NCBI RefSeq assembly: GCF_036763085.1
Contig: NZ_JBAIYU010000030.1
Location: 1-64,000 of the forward strand
Source: JBAIYU01 sp036763085
GTDB lineage: Bacteria > Bacillota > Negativicutes > DSM-1736 > Dendrosporobacteraceae
Direction of reading: 5' to 3'
Length of the DNA stretch: 64,000 bases
In this document: piece by piece, positions 34,487-41,808 of the stretch
Layout: each line of letters starts with the position of its first letter
Numbering within the stretch: the first letter of the stretch is position 1
Translations under genes and position numbers: made by a program
Notes under the pieces: model-generated
Databases searched by the model: none
The model's input: only the letters and a program-made list of their open reading frames with translations
What the model was told of the DNA's origin: nothing

Positions 34487-35839
34487 ATGCTGCCGATTAA
34501 AAGATATATGCAAATACAAATTATTAGCCTAGCCTGGCCGGTTGTCCTAGAGATGGTTTGGATAATGGTTGTTAATATTTTATTAACTGCTATGGTCGGC
34601 AGCTTTGGGGCTGTTGCGCTGGCATCAGTAGGTCTTTCGGGACTGGTTCAGTTTTCTACTGCCATGATCTTTGCAGCTGCCGGTACAGGATCGTCCGCTC
34701 TTATATCAAGAGAATGGGGAGCAAAAAACAATCATGAAGTGCGCGTCATTGCGGGACAAGCTCTGCAGATTGGGGGGATTTTAGGAATCCTATTATCGGC
34801 AGTCGGTTTTTATATCGCTCCAGCGTTTTTTGTTTTTACGGGTGCTGAACAGAATATAGCTGAACTAGCGGGTCAGCTGCTTAGAATAAATTTTTTGTCT
34901 ACACCTTTATTTATGATATTTGCGATTGGCAATGCTGTCTTGCGTGGGATAGGACAAACGCGAACGGCTTTTTATATAAGCTCTTTTGCTAATACAGTTG
35001 TCTTAATTGTTAGTTATATATTGATTTTTGGATTACTAAGTCCAGCATTAGGCGCGTACGGTGCTGCGTGGGGAACTTGTTTGGGACAAGCAATCGGAGG
35101 AATAATTGTATTAGTTGTACTTAAATTTCATAAAAGCATTTGTTTAGATTGGACGGAAATTTTTATTTTTCGAGCCGACGTTATAAAACGGATATTAGCA
35201 ATAAGTATTCCAGCTGCGCTTGAACAGGTTTCGCTGCAAGGAGGCCGAATAGTTTTTACTCTACTCTTGGCAAGCGTTGGTTCAGTACAGTTTGCAGCTC
35301 ACCAAATAGCCATGCAAGTGGAGTCGATTTCATTTATGCCGGGCTTTGGTTTTTCAGTCGCAGCTATGACTCTAGTAGGGCAATACCTCGGAAAAGGTAT
35401 GACGCATCGAGCTGTTCAATATGTATGGCTTACCTGTAAAATGGCCTTCGGAGGAATGGCTGTAATGGGCCTGGTGTTTTTTATTTTTGCCGAAGAGTTA
35501 ACGAGTCTTTTTATTAATGATCCAGAGGTAGTTTTCTGGGGAGCTATTTGTGTGAAAATAGCGGCATTGGAACAAATAACGATAGCTATTACTTATGTTT
35601 TCGGCGGCGCACTGCGCGGAGCTGGAGATACAAAGTGGCCGTTTTATATTACGACTATAGGGGTGTGGGTTGTCCGTATGCCCCTCATATACCTATTTAT
35701 TAATGTATGGCATTATGATATAACTGCGGCCTGGTTTATAACAGCAGGTGATTTTCTTGTGCGCAGTATAATTCTTTGGTGGCGTTTTGCCACAAGCAGA
35801 TGGGAATCAAAAGAAAATGCTTGCGGGACTCAACCTTGA
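34487..35839 (+). CDS. MATE family multidrug/sodium (or proton) antiporter
   Basis: Membrane transporter with twelve hydrophobic segments in two halves. MATE signatures: SLAWPVVLEMVWIMVVNILLT at the N-terminus, GAVALASVGLSGLVQF, and FGGALRGAGDTKWPF in the second half. It is 450 residues. GGAGGT lies before the ATG. It exports cationic drugs or similar compounds; the substrate cannot be predicted. Confidence 0.9.
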   Translation: MLPIKRYMQIQIISLAWPVVLEMVWIMVVNILLTAMVGSFGAVALASVGLSGLVQFSTAMIFAAAGTGSSALISREWGAKNNHEVRVIAGQALQIGGILGILLSAVGFYIAPAFFVFTGAEQNIAELAGQLLRINFLSTPLFMIFAIGNAVLRGIGQTRTAFYISSFANTVVLIVSYILIFGLLSPALGAYGAAWGTCLGQAIGGIIVLVVLKFHKSICLDWTEIFIFRADVIKRILAISIPAALEQVSLQGGRIVFTLLLASVGSVQFAAHQIAMQVESISFMPGFGFSVAAMTLVGQYLGKGMTHRAVQYVWLTCKMAFGGMAVMGLVFFIFAEELTSLFINDPEVVFWGAICVKIAALEQITIAITYVFGGALRGAGDTKWPFYITTIGVWVVRMPLIYLFINVWHYDITAAWFITAGDFLVRSIILWWRFATSRWESKENACGTQP

Positions 35840-35856
35840 GTCAGCAAGCATTTTTA
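35814..35856. terminator. Terminator between MATE and EamA genes
   Basis: AAAATGCTTGC (35814-35824) pairs with GCAAGCATTTT (35844-35854), with an inner stem GACTCAA/TTGAGTC. The left arm overlaps the end of the MATE gene. Confidence 0.85.
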
Positions 35857-36696
35857 TTATATACGTTTCATTACTAAAAAGCTGGCGGCTAAAATCATAG
35901 CTCCACCAACGGCAGTGAAAAGGGTAGGTGTTTCACCAAAAATTAAATATGCAAAAATTAAAGAACTGACAGGGTCAACATATGATAAGACGCTAGCATG
36001 TTGAATTTTAACCGTTTTTAAACCGGTAAAGTATATCCCAAGCGCAATAGCGGAGTGAACTATTCCCATCGTCAGCATTGCTAATACAGAAGAGAAGGTA
36101 AGGGTCGGCGGGTTTAAGATTATAAAAGGAAGGAATATTACCGAGGAAACCCCCATTTGTACTATCACTAAGCTGTTAGTGTCAACAGCGGTCATATATT
36201 TAACGAGTATTACAACAGCTGAATAAAATAACGCAGCAGTCAAACCAAACAAAATTCCAATAAAATCGGAACTGCTTAATGAAAACTGATAACTTGAGAG
36301 CATCAGAAAAATTCCAGATGCAGCCATTCCAACAGCGTATAAGGCGCGGCGTTCCAGGTGTTCGCCTAGAAATAGCTTGGCCCAAATAATTGCAAGTATT
36401 GGTGATAGATAATAGGTCAAAACGGCATTGCCGATAGTTGTTGTTTGTATGGCTTTAAAGAAAAAGAGCCAGTTGAGCGCTATCGCAATACCACTAATAA
36501 CAGCAAGTTTTTTGTAGCCATTTAGATTTAATGATTTTCGTTTTAATAAAAAATATACTCCAATAGCAACAAAGGCTGTTGCCACTCGAAAAAAGACTAT
36601 AGTTGGGGCCGGCTGTTCAGCTATGCGGACAAAAATCCCTACGCTGCCCCAAATAAGCATAGCTAGTATTACTTTTAGATATCCAGATGAAACCAT
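35857..36696 (-). CDS. EamA/DMT family transporter
   Basis: A drug/metabolite exporter with ten predicted TM helices arranged as two EamA repeats (KVILAMLIWGSVGIFVRI in the first, GILFGLTAALFYSAVVIL starting the second). The ATG at 36696 has AAGGAG upstream. 279 residues. The substrate is unknown. Confidence 0.87.
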   Translation of the reverse strand: MVSSGYLKVILAMLIWGSVGIFVRIAEQPAPTIVFFRVATAFVAIGVYFLLKRKSLNLNGYKKLAVISGIAIALNWLFFFKAIQTTTIGNAVLTYYLSPILAIIWAKLFLGEHLERRALYAVGMAASGIFLMLSSYQFSLSSSDFIGILFGLTAALFYSAVVILVKYMTAVDTNSLVIVQMGVSSVIFLPFIILNPPTLTFSSVLAMLTMGIVHSAIALGIYFTGLKTVKIQHASVLSYVDPVSSLIFAYLIFGETPTLFTAVGGAMILAASFLVMKRI

Positions 36697-36777
36697 ATAT
36701 TCTCCTTGTAACCTTTTTATCCGTAGTTCGGTGATGCTGGAAAAGAATCCTTCTCCCAAAGATGAGGCAGATAATGA

Positions 36778-36818
36778 AATAATTAAAGAATAGCCTCAGG
36801 CTATTCTTTAATTATTTC
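36778..36818 (-). terminator. Terminator of the second HD-GYP gene
   Basis: A near-perfect 20-bp palindrome (AATTAAAGAATAGCCT and its complement) spans the end of the minus-strand HD-GYP gene and its stop codon. Confidence 0.75.
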
Positions 36819-37811
36819 AATTATTGTTGTTGATGGCTTATAGAGAAGATCGATATCATGAAAATCTTCTGAGACAATTGTCCTTACAACTGGACGAAGC
36901 GGATAATGAGCATAGTTTTTAATTACATAACCTGTTTGCCCTGTGCTCAAGCGTACGACAGTTCCGACAGGATATAAAGCTACAGTGTGGAAAAAGGCAC
37001 GCAGCATATTTAGATCGAATGCTGCATTTCCTTTACTCATCATATCTTCTAAGACATCTTGTCGGTCACTTCCGGTAAGTCCAGCACGCTGCATTGCATT
37101 ATCATAATAGTTTGCAATGGCTACTATTCGCGCCAGCGGGTGAATATCTTTAAAGCCTATTCTGGCAGGATAACCTGTTCCGTCGTATTTTTCATGATGT
37201 TCTGCTGCAATCCTGCAAACACTGAAACTCTGCTCGGCATTGGAAAGAATTTCATGGCCGCAAAGAGCATGAAAGCCCGGGTTGCTGGCTGAATCAGTCA
37301 CCACGAGTGATTTTCCAATATCGTGCAATAGTGCCCCGACAACAAGGTCTCTTAGCAAGGGGCGAGAAAGTTTAAGATATATGCCTGTTACCAGTGAAAG
37401 CAGGCATACATTTACGGCATGATTAACTTCATCAATGCTTGGGTGACGCAGCTGCAAATTTATAATATTTGGTACGTGTTCTTGAATTTCGTCTATAGCG
37501 GCATTCGCGGCTTTTGTTATTTGACGCAAGTATAAGTTTTGGAGTTTGGCTGTCAGAATGTCATTAGACTTTATTTTATATAGTGATCTAATACACAAAG
37601 CAAGCTCGGTACGTAACTCTGGTGATATAGGCTCATTTTTTAGTGTGTAAGCCAGGGGATCTTCGACCCAAACAGTACGAATACCAAGGCGTTTCAAACG
37701 ATTGATATAAGCTTCTGTTAAGGTTATCCCTTTCTCGAGCAGTAAATTGCCATAGTCATCTAGAAGGTCTTGCGACAAAACCATGCCGGGAATAGCATTT
37801 TCGATGCGCAT
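36801..37811 (-). CDS. HD-GYP domain protein with an altered metal ligand
   Basis: A paralogue of the protein at 9665-10768, with the same N-terminal domain (IPGMVLSQDLLDDYGNLLL) and the same C-terminal beta extension (STGQTGYVI). The HD-GYP core has HDIGK (His163-Asp164), HHEKYDGTGYP (205-215) and the HPLARIVAIANYYDN stretch. In the last, the Asp expected as a metal ligand (ADxYD in active members) is Asn234, and the RPYR that normally follows is missing. It may be a weak enzyme or a cyclic di-GMP-binding receptor. TTGGAGGTG precedes the ATG. Confidence 0.85.
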   Translation of the reverse strand: MRIENAIPGMVLSQDLLDDYGNLLLEKGITLTEAYINRLKRLGIRTVWVEDPLAYTLKNEPISPELRTELALCIRSLYKIKSNDILTAKLQNLYLRQITKAANAAIDEIQEHVPNIINLQLRHPSIDEVNHAVNVCLLSLVTGIYLKLSRPLLRDLVVGALLHDIGKSLVVTDSASNPGFHALCGHEILSNAEQSFSVCRIAAEHHEKYDGTGYPARIGFKDIHPLARIVAIANYYDNAMQRAGLTGSDRQDVLEDMMSKGNAAFDLNMLRAFFHTVALYPVGTVVRLSTGQTGYVIKNYAHYPLRPVVRTIVSEDFHDIDLLYKPSTTIIEIIKE

Positions 37812-38148
37812 AGAATCACCTCCAAACTGAGTAGCTAAAACATAAGTATAATGTTGTTATTTACATTATAATGGTTATATATGTAAAATAGACAGTCCTA
37901 ATTGGATATGGGACTTAAATCCTAGTGTTGTAGTTTCCTGCCGTTTGAGCTTGTTCAGGCGGTTTTTTATACGATATGAAAAAGTAAAATTTTCTTATGC
38001 GCATAAGTTTAACATCGACCTTTGATGTCGCTAAGGTTCGCGTAAGCCGTGTTTATGGATTTTTGCCTTAAGTTACATTCAACTAATGACATAGAATACT
38101 AAACTATTACGCAAACTAAACCTGTTATAAATGAAAGGAGGGATTTTA
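37812..38148 (+). promoter_or_regulatory. Intergenic region: hairpins and a sporulation-like -10 box
   Basis: No gene is seen in these 337 bases. A terminator-like hairpin with two G-U pairs (CCGTTTGA/TCAGGCGG, about 37940-37961) is followed by six T, although no plus-strand gene precedes it. A perfect 14-bp palindrome CTTATGCGCATAAG is near 37994-38007. CATAGAATA at 38090-38098 matches the CATANNNTA -10 element of mother-cell sigma K, 51 bp before a spore-coat-type gene; no convincing -35 element is present. Confidence 0.4.
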
Positions 38149-38346
38149 ATGCTAACGCAAAAAGAATTGATGCATTTGGAAGATTTTTTAGGTGCAGAGC
38201 AAAGTTGTGTTAAAACAATGAACCATCTTGCTAATACTGTACAAGATAATCAGTGCAAACAGTTGTTTCAACAGTTTTCCCAAAAAAATCAGCAGCATTT
38301 TCAAACAGTAAGCAAGCATTTAAATTCAGGCCAAAACTTACAATAA
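38149..38346 (+). CDS. Small CotF-like spore coat-associated protein
   Basis: A 65-residue helical, Gln-rich protein (LMHLEDFLGAEQSCVKTMNH, LFQQFSQKNQQHFQTVSKHL) resembling the N-terminal helical pair of CotF-family proteins. The ATG at 38149 is preceded by AAAGGAGGG. It lies 13 bp before a clear CotF-family gene and should be co-expressed, probably in the mother cell during sporulation. Assignment is by context as much as by sequence. Confidence 0.7.
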   Translation: MLTQKELMHLEDFLGAEQSCVKTMNHLANTVQDNQCKQLFQQFSQKNQQHFQTVSKHLNSGQNLQ

Positions 38347-38359
38347 AGAGGTGATAAAT

Positions 38360-38716
38360 ATGGCACAACAGCAGCAAGGACAAGGTCAGCAAAACAAGCA
38401 AAACCAGCAGTCTCAAATGAGCGGACAAGGTGCACAATTTTCAGAGCAGGATGTTTTGCAGTTAGCGTTAAATGAAACAAAAATGATGGCCTCTTCAATC
38501 AACACCTTTATTCTTGAAGCGTCAGACGATCAACTACGTCGTGACTATATGACAGTGCTTGGTGATGTATACAGCCAGCAAAAACAAATTTTTGACATGA
38601 TGCAGCAAAAAGGCTATTACAGTGTGCAAAATGCATCGCCGCAATCAATCAGCCAAGTGAAAAACAAGTTTAGCGGTCAAGGTCAGCAAAACTCTCAACA
38701 ACAGCAAATGCAATAA
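38360..38716 (+). CDS. Spore coat protein, CotF family
   Basis: A 118-residue protein with Gln-rich ends (GQGQQNKQNQQSQ and QQNSQQQQMQ) around a CotF-like helical core: LALNETKMMASSINTFILEA, ASDDQLRRDYMTVLGDVY, QKQIFDMMQQKGYY. The last motif is diagnostic of the family. GAGGTG precedes the ATG. It supports an endospore-forming host. Confidence 0.85.
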   Translation: MAQQQQGQGQQNKQNQQSQMSGQGAQFSEQDVLQLALNETKMMASSINTFILEASDDQLRRDYMTVLGDVYSQQKQIFDMMQQKGYYSVQNASPQSISQVKNKFSGQGQQNSQQQQMQ

Positions 38717-38721
38717 GAAAT

Positions 38722-38788
38722 CCTCTCCTATAAAAGTAAAAAAATCTCGTGGCTTCGGCCATGAGATTTTTTTTACTTTTATAGGGGA
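38722..38788 (+). terminator. Very long hairpin with UUCG loop after the coat genes
   Basis: Two arms of nearly 30 bases (about 38724-38753 and 38758-38787) pair around TTCG, with inner runs of seven to eight A and T. It is far longer than a standard terminator. Confidence 0.75.
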
Positions 38789-38816
38789 AAAGTCCGAAAT
38801 CTTGTATGGATAATAC

Positions 38817-38846
38817 TTGACAGTGATTCTCAAATTGAGGTAAAAT
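38817..38846 (+). promoter_or_regulatory. Promoter of the Fur-family gene with palindrome between the boxes
   Basis: TTGACA (38817-38822), 18 bp, TAAAAT (38841-38846). The spacer contains the perfect palindrome CTCAAATTGAG, well placed for a repressor such as the gene's own product. Confidence 0.6.
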
Positions 38847-38960
38847 AAAAACGATAATATCAGGTAATAATAATTTTCCATAACGCATTTTTAGGTTTTA
38901 ATCTTAAATTTAAATTAATTCAAGATTTGAGAAAGACAAAAAGTAAAGTAGGTGTTAGTG

Positions 38961-39398
38961 GTGGAAGAACAAAACGTAACGCTATTGCTACGGGACAAAG
39001 GATTTAAGGTTACTCCTCAACGTCTTGCTATCTATAATGTATTGGCATCAACCAAAGCACATCCTAGTGCTGAGATGATTTTTAGTCAGTTGCAGCCTTA
39101 TTATCCGACAATGAGTTTGGCTACAGTTTATAAGACGATTGAAATTCTTAAGGAAATTGGATTGGTACAGATATTAAATGTAGGTGAAGACAGTTTCCGC
39201 TATGATGCAAATGTACACAATCATCCGCACGTTCGCTGCATGTGCTGCGGTCGCGTAGACGATCTGTACGACATTGATCCAAGCAATTTTATTAACGATG
39301 TTTCAGCTAAAACATCTTATCGCTTAACTGGTCAGCAGTTCTATTTCTATGGAGTATGCCCAGAGTGTCAAGATGCCGAAAAAAGGCAAGCTAACTAA
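38961..39398 (+). CDS. Fur family regulator, PerR-like
   Basis: Metal-dependent repressor. The winged helix (KVTPQRLAIYNVLASTKAHP, MSLATVYKTIEILKEIGLVQ) is followed by a dimer/metal domain with the regulatory ligands in RYDANVHNHPHVRC and the structural zinc site formed by CMCC and CPEC. The Asp in RYDAN at the PerR Asp85 position favours a peroxide-sensing PerR over Fur. The start is one of several GTG codons; 38961 best fits the TAGGTG site. The promoter palindrome suggests autoregulation. Confidence 0.85.
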   Translation: MEEQNVTLLLRDKGFKVTPQRLAIYNVLASTKAHPSAEMIFSQLQPYYPTMSLATVYKTIEILKEIGLVQILNVGEDSFRYDANVHNHPHVRCMCCGRVDDLYDIDPSNFINDVSAKTSYRLTGQQFYFYGVCPECQDAEKRQAN

Positions 39399-39407
39399 TT
39401 ACTTATG

Positions 39408-39440
39408 AGCTGCACAGAGCACTGTGCAGCTTAATTTTTT
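39408..39440 (+). terminator. Terminator after the Fur-family gene
   Basis: AGCTGCACAG (39408-39417), loop AGCA, CTGTGCAGCT (39422-39431), then AATTTTTT. Confidence 0.9.
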
Positions 39441-39519
39441 CCCTAATATAAAAAGGGATGTGATGTCAAAAAAAGAATTCAATACTAAAATGCGATGCTA
39501 GAATGTAAGGAGTAATGTG

Positions 39520-40161
39520 ATGAAATTAAATCAGTACATAGACCATACTTTGTTAAAACCTGAGGCTACTCCAGATAGTATTGAGAAACTGTGTGGAGAA
39601 GCCATTCAATATAACTTTGCAGCCGTTTGTATAAATCCGTGTTATGTTGATCTGGCAGCTCACTTAGTTAAAGGTAGTGGCGTAAAAGTAGCAACTGTCA
39701 TTGGGTTTCCACTTGGGGCTACTCTTAGTTCAGTAAAAGTATTCGAAGCCCAAGAAGCCATTCTGCGTAAGGCTGACGAATTAGACCTGGTAATAAATCT
39801 TGGTGCTGCTAAGCTCGGACTTTGGCAGGCAGTAACAGATGAGATAAAGCATATCGTAAACATTGCCGAAGGTAGTGTAGTTAAGGTAATTGTCGAGACT
39901 GGATTGCTGACTGAAGAGGAAAAGAAGCTTGCCTGCAATGCTGTGTTAGAAGCTGGTGCTGCATATATCAAAACATCTACCGGATTCGGGCCTGGTGGTG
40001 CAACGATTGATGATATAAAGCTGTTTAAGGCTATTGCTGGTACGAAACTCGGTATTAAGGCTTCGGGCGGGATTCGCACTCGTGAACAAGCGGTAGCAAT
40101 GATAGCGGCTGGTGCTACTAGAATAGGGACGAGCTCGGGAATACAAATAGTTTCCCATTGA
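39520..40161 (+). CDS. deoC: Deoxyribose-phosphate aldolase
   Basis: Cleaves 2-deoxyribose-5-phosphate to acetaldehyde and glyceraldehyde-3-phosphate. A 213-residue TIM barrel with IDHTLLKPEAT, KVATVIGFPLGA, DLVINLGAAK and the Schiff-base lysine in YIKTSTGFGPGGAT; the second lysine is in GIKASGGIRT. AAGGAG precedes the ATG at 39520. No other deo gene is adjacent. Confidence 0.95.
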   Translation: MKLNQYIDHTLLKPEATPDSIEKLCGEAIQYNFAAVCINPCYVDLAAHLVKGSGVKVATVIGFPLGATLSSVKVFEAQEAILRKADELDLVINLGAAKLGLWQAVTDEIKHIVNIAEGSVVKVIVETGLLTEEEKKLACNAVLEAGAAYIKTSTGFGPGGATIDDIKLFKAIAGTKLGIKASGGIRTREQAVAMIAAGATRIGTSSGIQIVSH

Positions 40162-40228
40162 TGAGTTTACATAATGTACCGGTGGGCTAACCCCTGAGGG
40201 CATGTTATAATAAGATAATGATAGTTAT

Positions 40229-40270
40229 AACCGAAAGGTTCAGATGCCGCGTGCAGATGAGCCTTTTTTT
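40229..40270 (+). promoter_or_regulatory. Possible attenuator: two exclusive hairpins and a T-run
   Basis: AACC-GAAA-GGTT (40229-40240) is a tetraloop hairpin. Its 3' half also pairs in a terminator-like stem AAAGGTTCA (40234-40242) with TGAGCCTTT (40258-40266), followed by seven T. The two structures cannot form together. It lies 70 bp before the protease gene, downstream of a TATAAT at about 40207-40212. Confidence 0.4.
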
Positions 40271-40336
40271 CGCCTGATGGAGCATTACGACGTTTAACCT
40301 GAAATAGGTTTATTAATAGAAAGGAGGTGCGTCGAT

Positions 40337-41200
40337 ATGAAGATTATTAATCACAGCGATGTAACTATGTTAACGAGTCTGGCCGTTTTGCTTGCCGTTG
40401 TGTTTTTGTTCGTTCAAGTACCGGCGCGTCCTCAAATGTGGCTGTACCCTTTGGTGCGTCAAGGGGCTCAAGCAAAATTGAATTATGAGACCAGAAATAT
40501 GGCTGAATTTGAAACAGAGCATTTCATTGTCAAATATACGCCAGCTGATCGGGACACTGTTCAGATGGTGGCTCAGGCAGCAGAACAGGCTTATAAGCCT
40601 GTGACTAAAGAGTTGGGTCATGATTTAAAGGATAAAACTATTATTTTAATTTATCCTGACAAAAATGAATTACGTAAAGCTTTTGGCTGGTCAAATAACG
40701 AAAGTGCTATGGGCGTATATTGGGGAGGCGTTATTCAGCTGCTTTCACCTAAGGTCTGGATGAAGGAAGGAGACTCAATAGAAGACTTTATTCATACCGG
40801 TCCGATGGTGCATGAATTTACCCACCTGGTATTCGACCATGTAACAAGTGGAAATTACCCTCGTTGGTTTACCGAGGGATTTGCTCAATATGTTGAATAT
40901 CAAGTAAATGGATATGAGTGGATAATTCCAACAAATACGCTTGATCAAAAACTGTATACCATGGACCAGTTAAGCGATGACTTTGATAATCTAGATAACC
41001 AAGCACTAGCTTATCGTCAATCACTTGCCGCAGTACGCTATATAGCAGAGGTGCATGGCGATGAAAAGCTCAAACAAGTTGTCAGTGGTTTAAAGAAAGG
41101 CCAAAGTATAGAGAAAGCTATTAGCCAAACTCTTGGAATTAACTTCGCTGATTTTGATGCAGCTTGGCGAGAGTGGGCAGCTATTAATATGAAAAACTAA
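40337..41200 (+). CDS. Membrane-anchored zinc metalloprotease (peptidase MA-like)
   Basis: A 287-residue protein with one N-terminal hydrophobic segment (about 10-29) that acts as signal or anchor, then an extracytoplasmic gluzincin domain. The zinc site is HEFTHLVFDH, with the third ligand Glu in RWFTEGFAQYVEYQ. The C-terminal half is helical (LAYRQSLAAVRYIAEVHG). AAAGGAGGTG precedes the ATG. The substrate is unknown. Confidence 0.85.
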   Translation: MKIINHSDVTMLTSLAVLLAVVFLFVQVPARPQMWLYPLVRQGAQAKLNYETRNMAEFETEHFIVKYTPADRDTVQMVAQAAEQAYKPVTKELGHDLKDKTIILIYPDKNELRKAFGWSNNESAMGVYWGGVIQLLSPKVWMKEGDSIEDFIHTGPMVHEFTHLVFDHVTSGNYPRWFTEGFAQYVEYQVNGYEWIIPTNTLDQKLYTMDQLSDDFDNLDNQALAYRQSLAAVRYIAEVHGDEKLKQVVSGLKKGQSIEKAISQTLGINFADFDAAWREWAAINMKN

Positions 41201-41201
41201 G

Positions 41202-41325
41202 CAGGCTGTCGATAAACGCCCATTTGCGTCGCTCAGCCTCAAACCCATAGCTTGCGTACGACCGAGTACGCGGCGCTGCTGGGTTTTGCGGTGCGCCTAG
41301 CAACTGAACCTTTCTCAACAGCCTG
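41202..41325. repeat. MITE-like palindromic intergenic repeat
   Basis: A GC-rich ~124-bp unit begins CAGGCTGT and ends ACAGCCTG, an 8-bp terminal inverted repeat. Inside, AAACCCA (41241-41247) pairs with TGGGTTT (41280-41286), and GCGTAC pairs with GTACGC near the centre, so the element folds into one long hairpin. It has no reading frame and sits directly after a stop codon. It resembles dispersed small mobile repeats in clostridial genomes; only one copy lies in this window. Confidence 0.6.
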
Positions 41326-41327
41326 AA

Positions 41328-41362
41328 GAGATATACGGGTTAAACCCGTATATCTCATTTTT
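41328..41362. terminator. Terminator between convergent genes
   Basis: GAGATATACGGGT (41328-41340), loop TAA, ACCCGTATATCTC (41344-41356), then ATTTTTC. Confidence 0.85.
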
Positions 41363-41658
41363 CATTTTGCCTTGATTTCTACCATTGCAGCATAGATCTT
41401 TTCAAGAGATTCAACAATCATTTGGTTTTGCTGGATTAGCAGCTCTTGATTACGGACAGCTGCCCTCATAACTTCTCTGCTTTCATCCATTTGATTAAAT
41501 AGTGCCTTTACGATCTTATCAATATTCGGCATGAAAAACCTCCTTAAATCTAGAGACTCAAATAATTTTTGTCGGCGGTGCTTTTTCTTACGTTTCTTTT
41601 TATCTTTTGTTTTTGGTTTCTCGGGCTGTTCAGGCCGCGCCTTTTTGTGTTTGGGCAC
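41362..41658 (-). CDS. Basic/coiled-coil hypothetical protein, 98 aa
   Basis: The N-terminal ~35 residues are Lys/Arg-rich (KPKTKDKKKRKKKHRRQK) and the rest is a predicted amphipathic helix (RNQELLIQQNQMIVESLEKI). The start is GTG at 41658 with GGGAGGG before it. I do not recognise the family. The tail composition suggests nucleic-acid or surface binding but nothing proves it. Confidence 0.55.
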   Translation of the reverse strand: MPKHKKARPEQPEKPKTKDKKKRKKKHRRQKLFESLDLRRFFMPNIDKIVKALFNQMDESREVMRAAVRNQELLIQQNQMIVESLEKIYAAMVEIKAK

Positions 41659-41808
41659 AACAACACCCTCCCTTAGAAACTGATGTTTTGATATATATTA
41701 TGTTTAAGTAGCCAAAGTGGTTACCATAACTTTACTGAAGCAAACTTGTATTATTTTGTCATAACGTGCTAAAATAAGCAGTAACTGTTTTGTGGAAGGG
41801 GCGTTATT

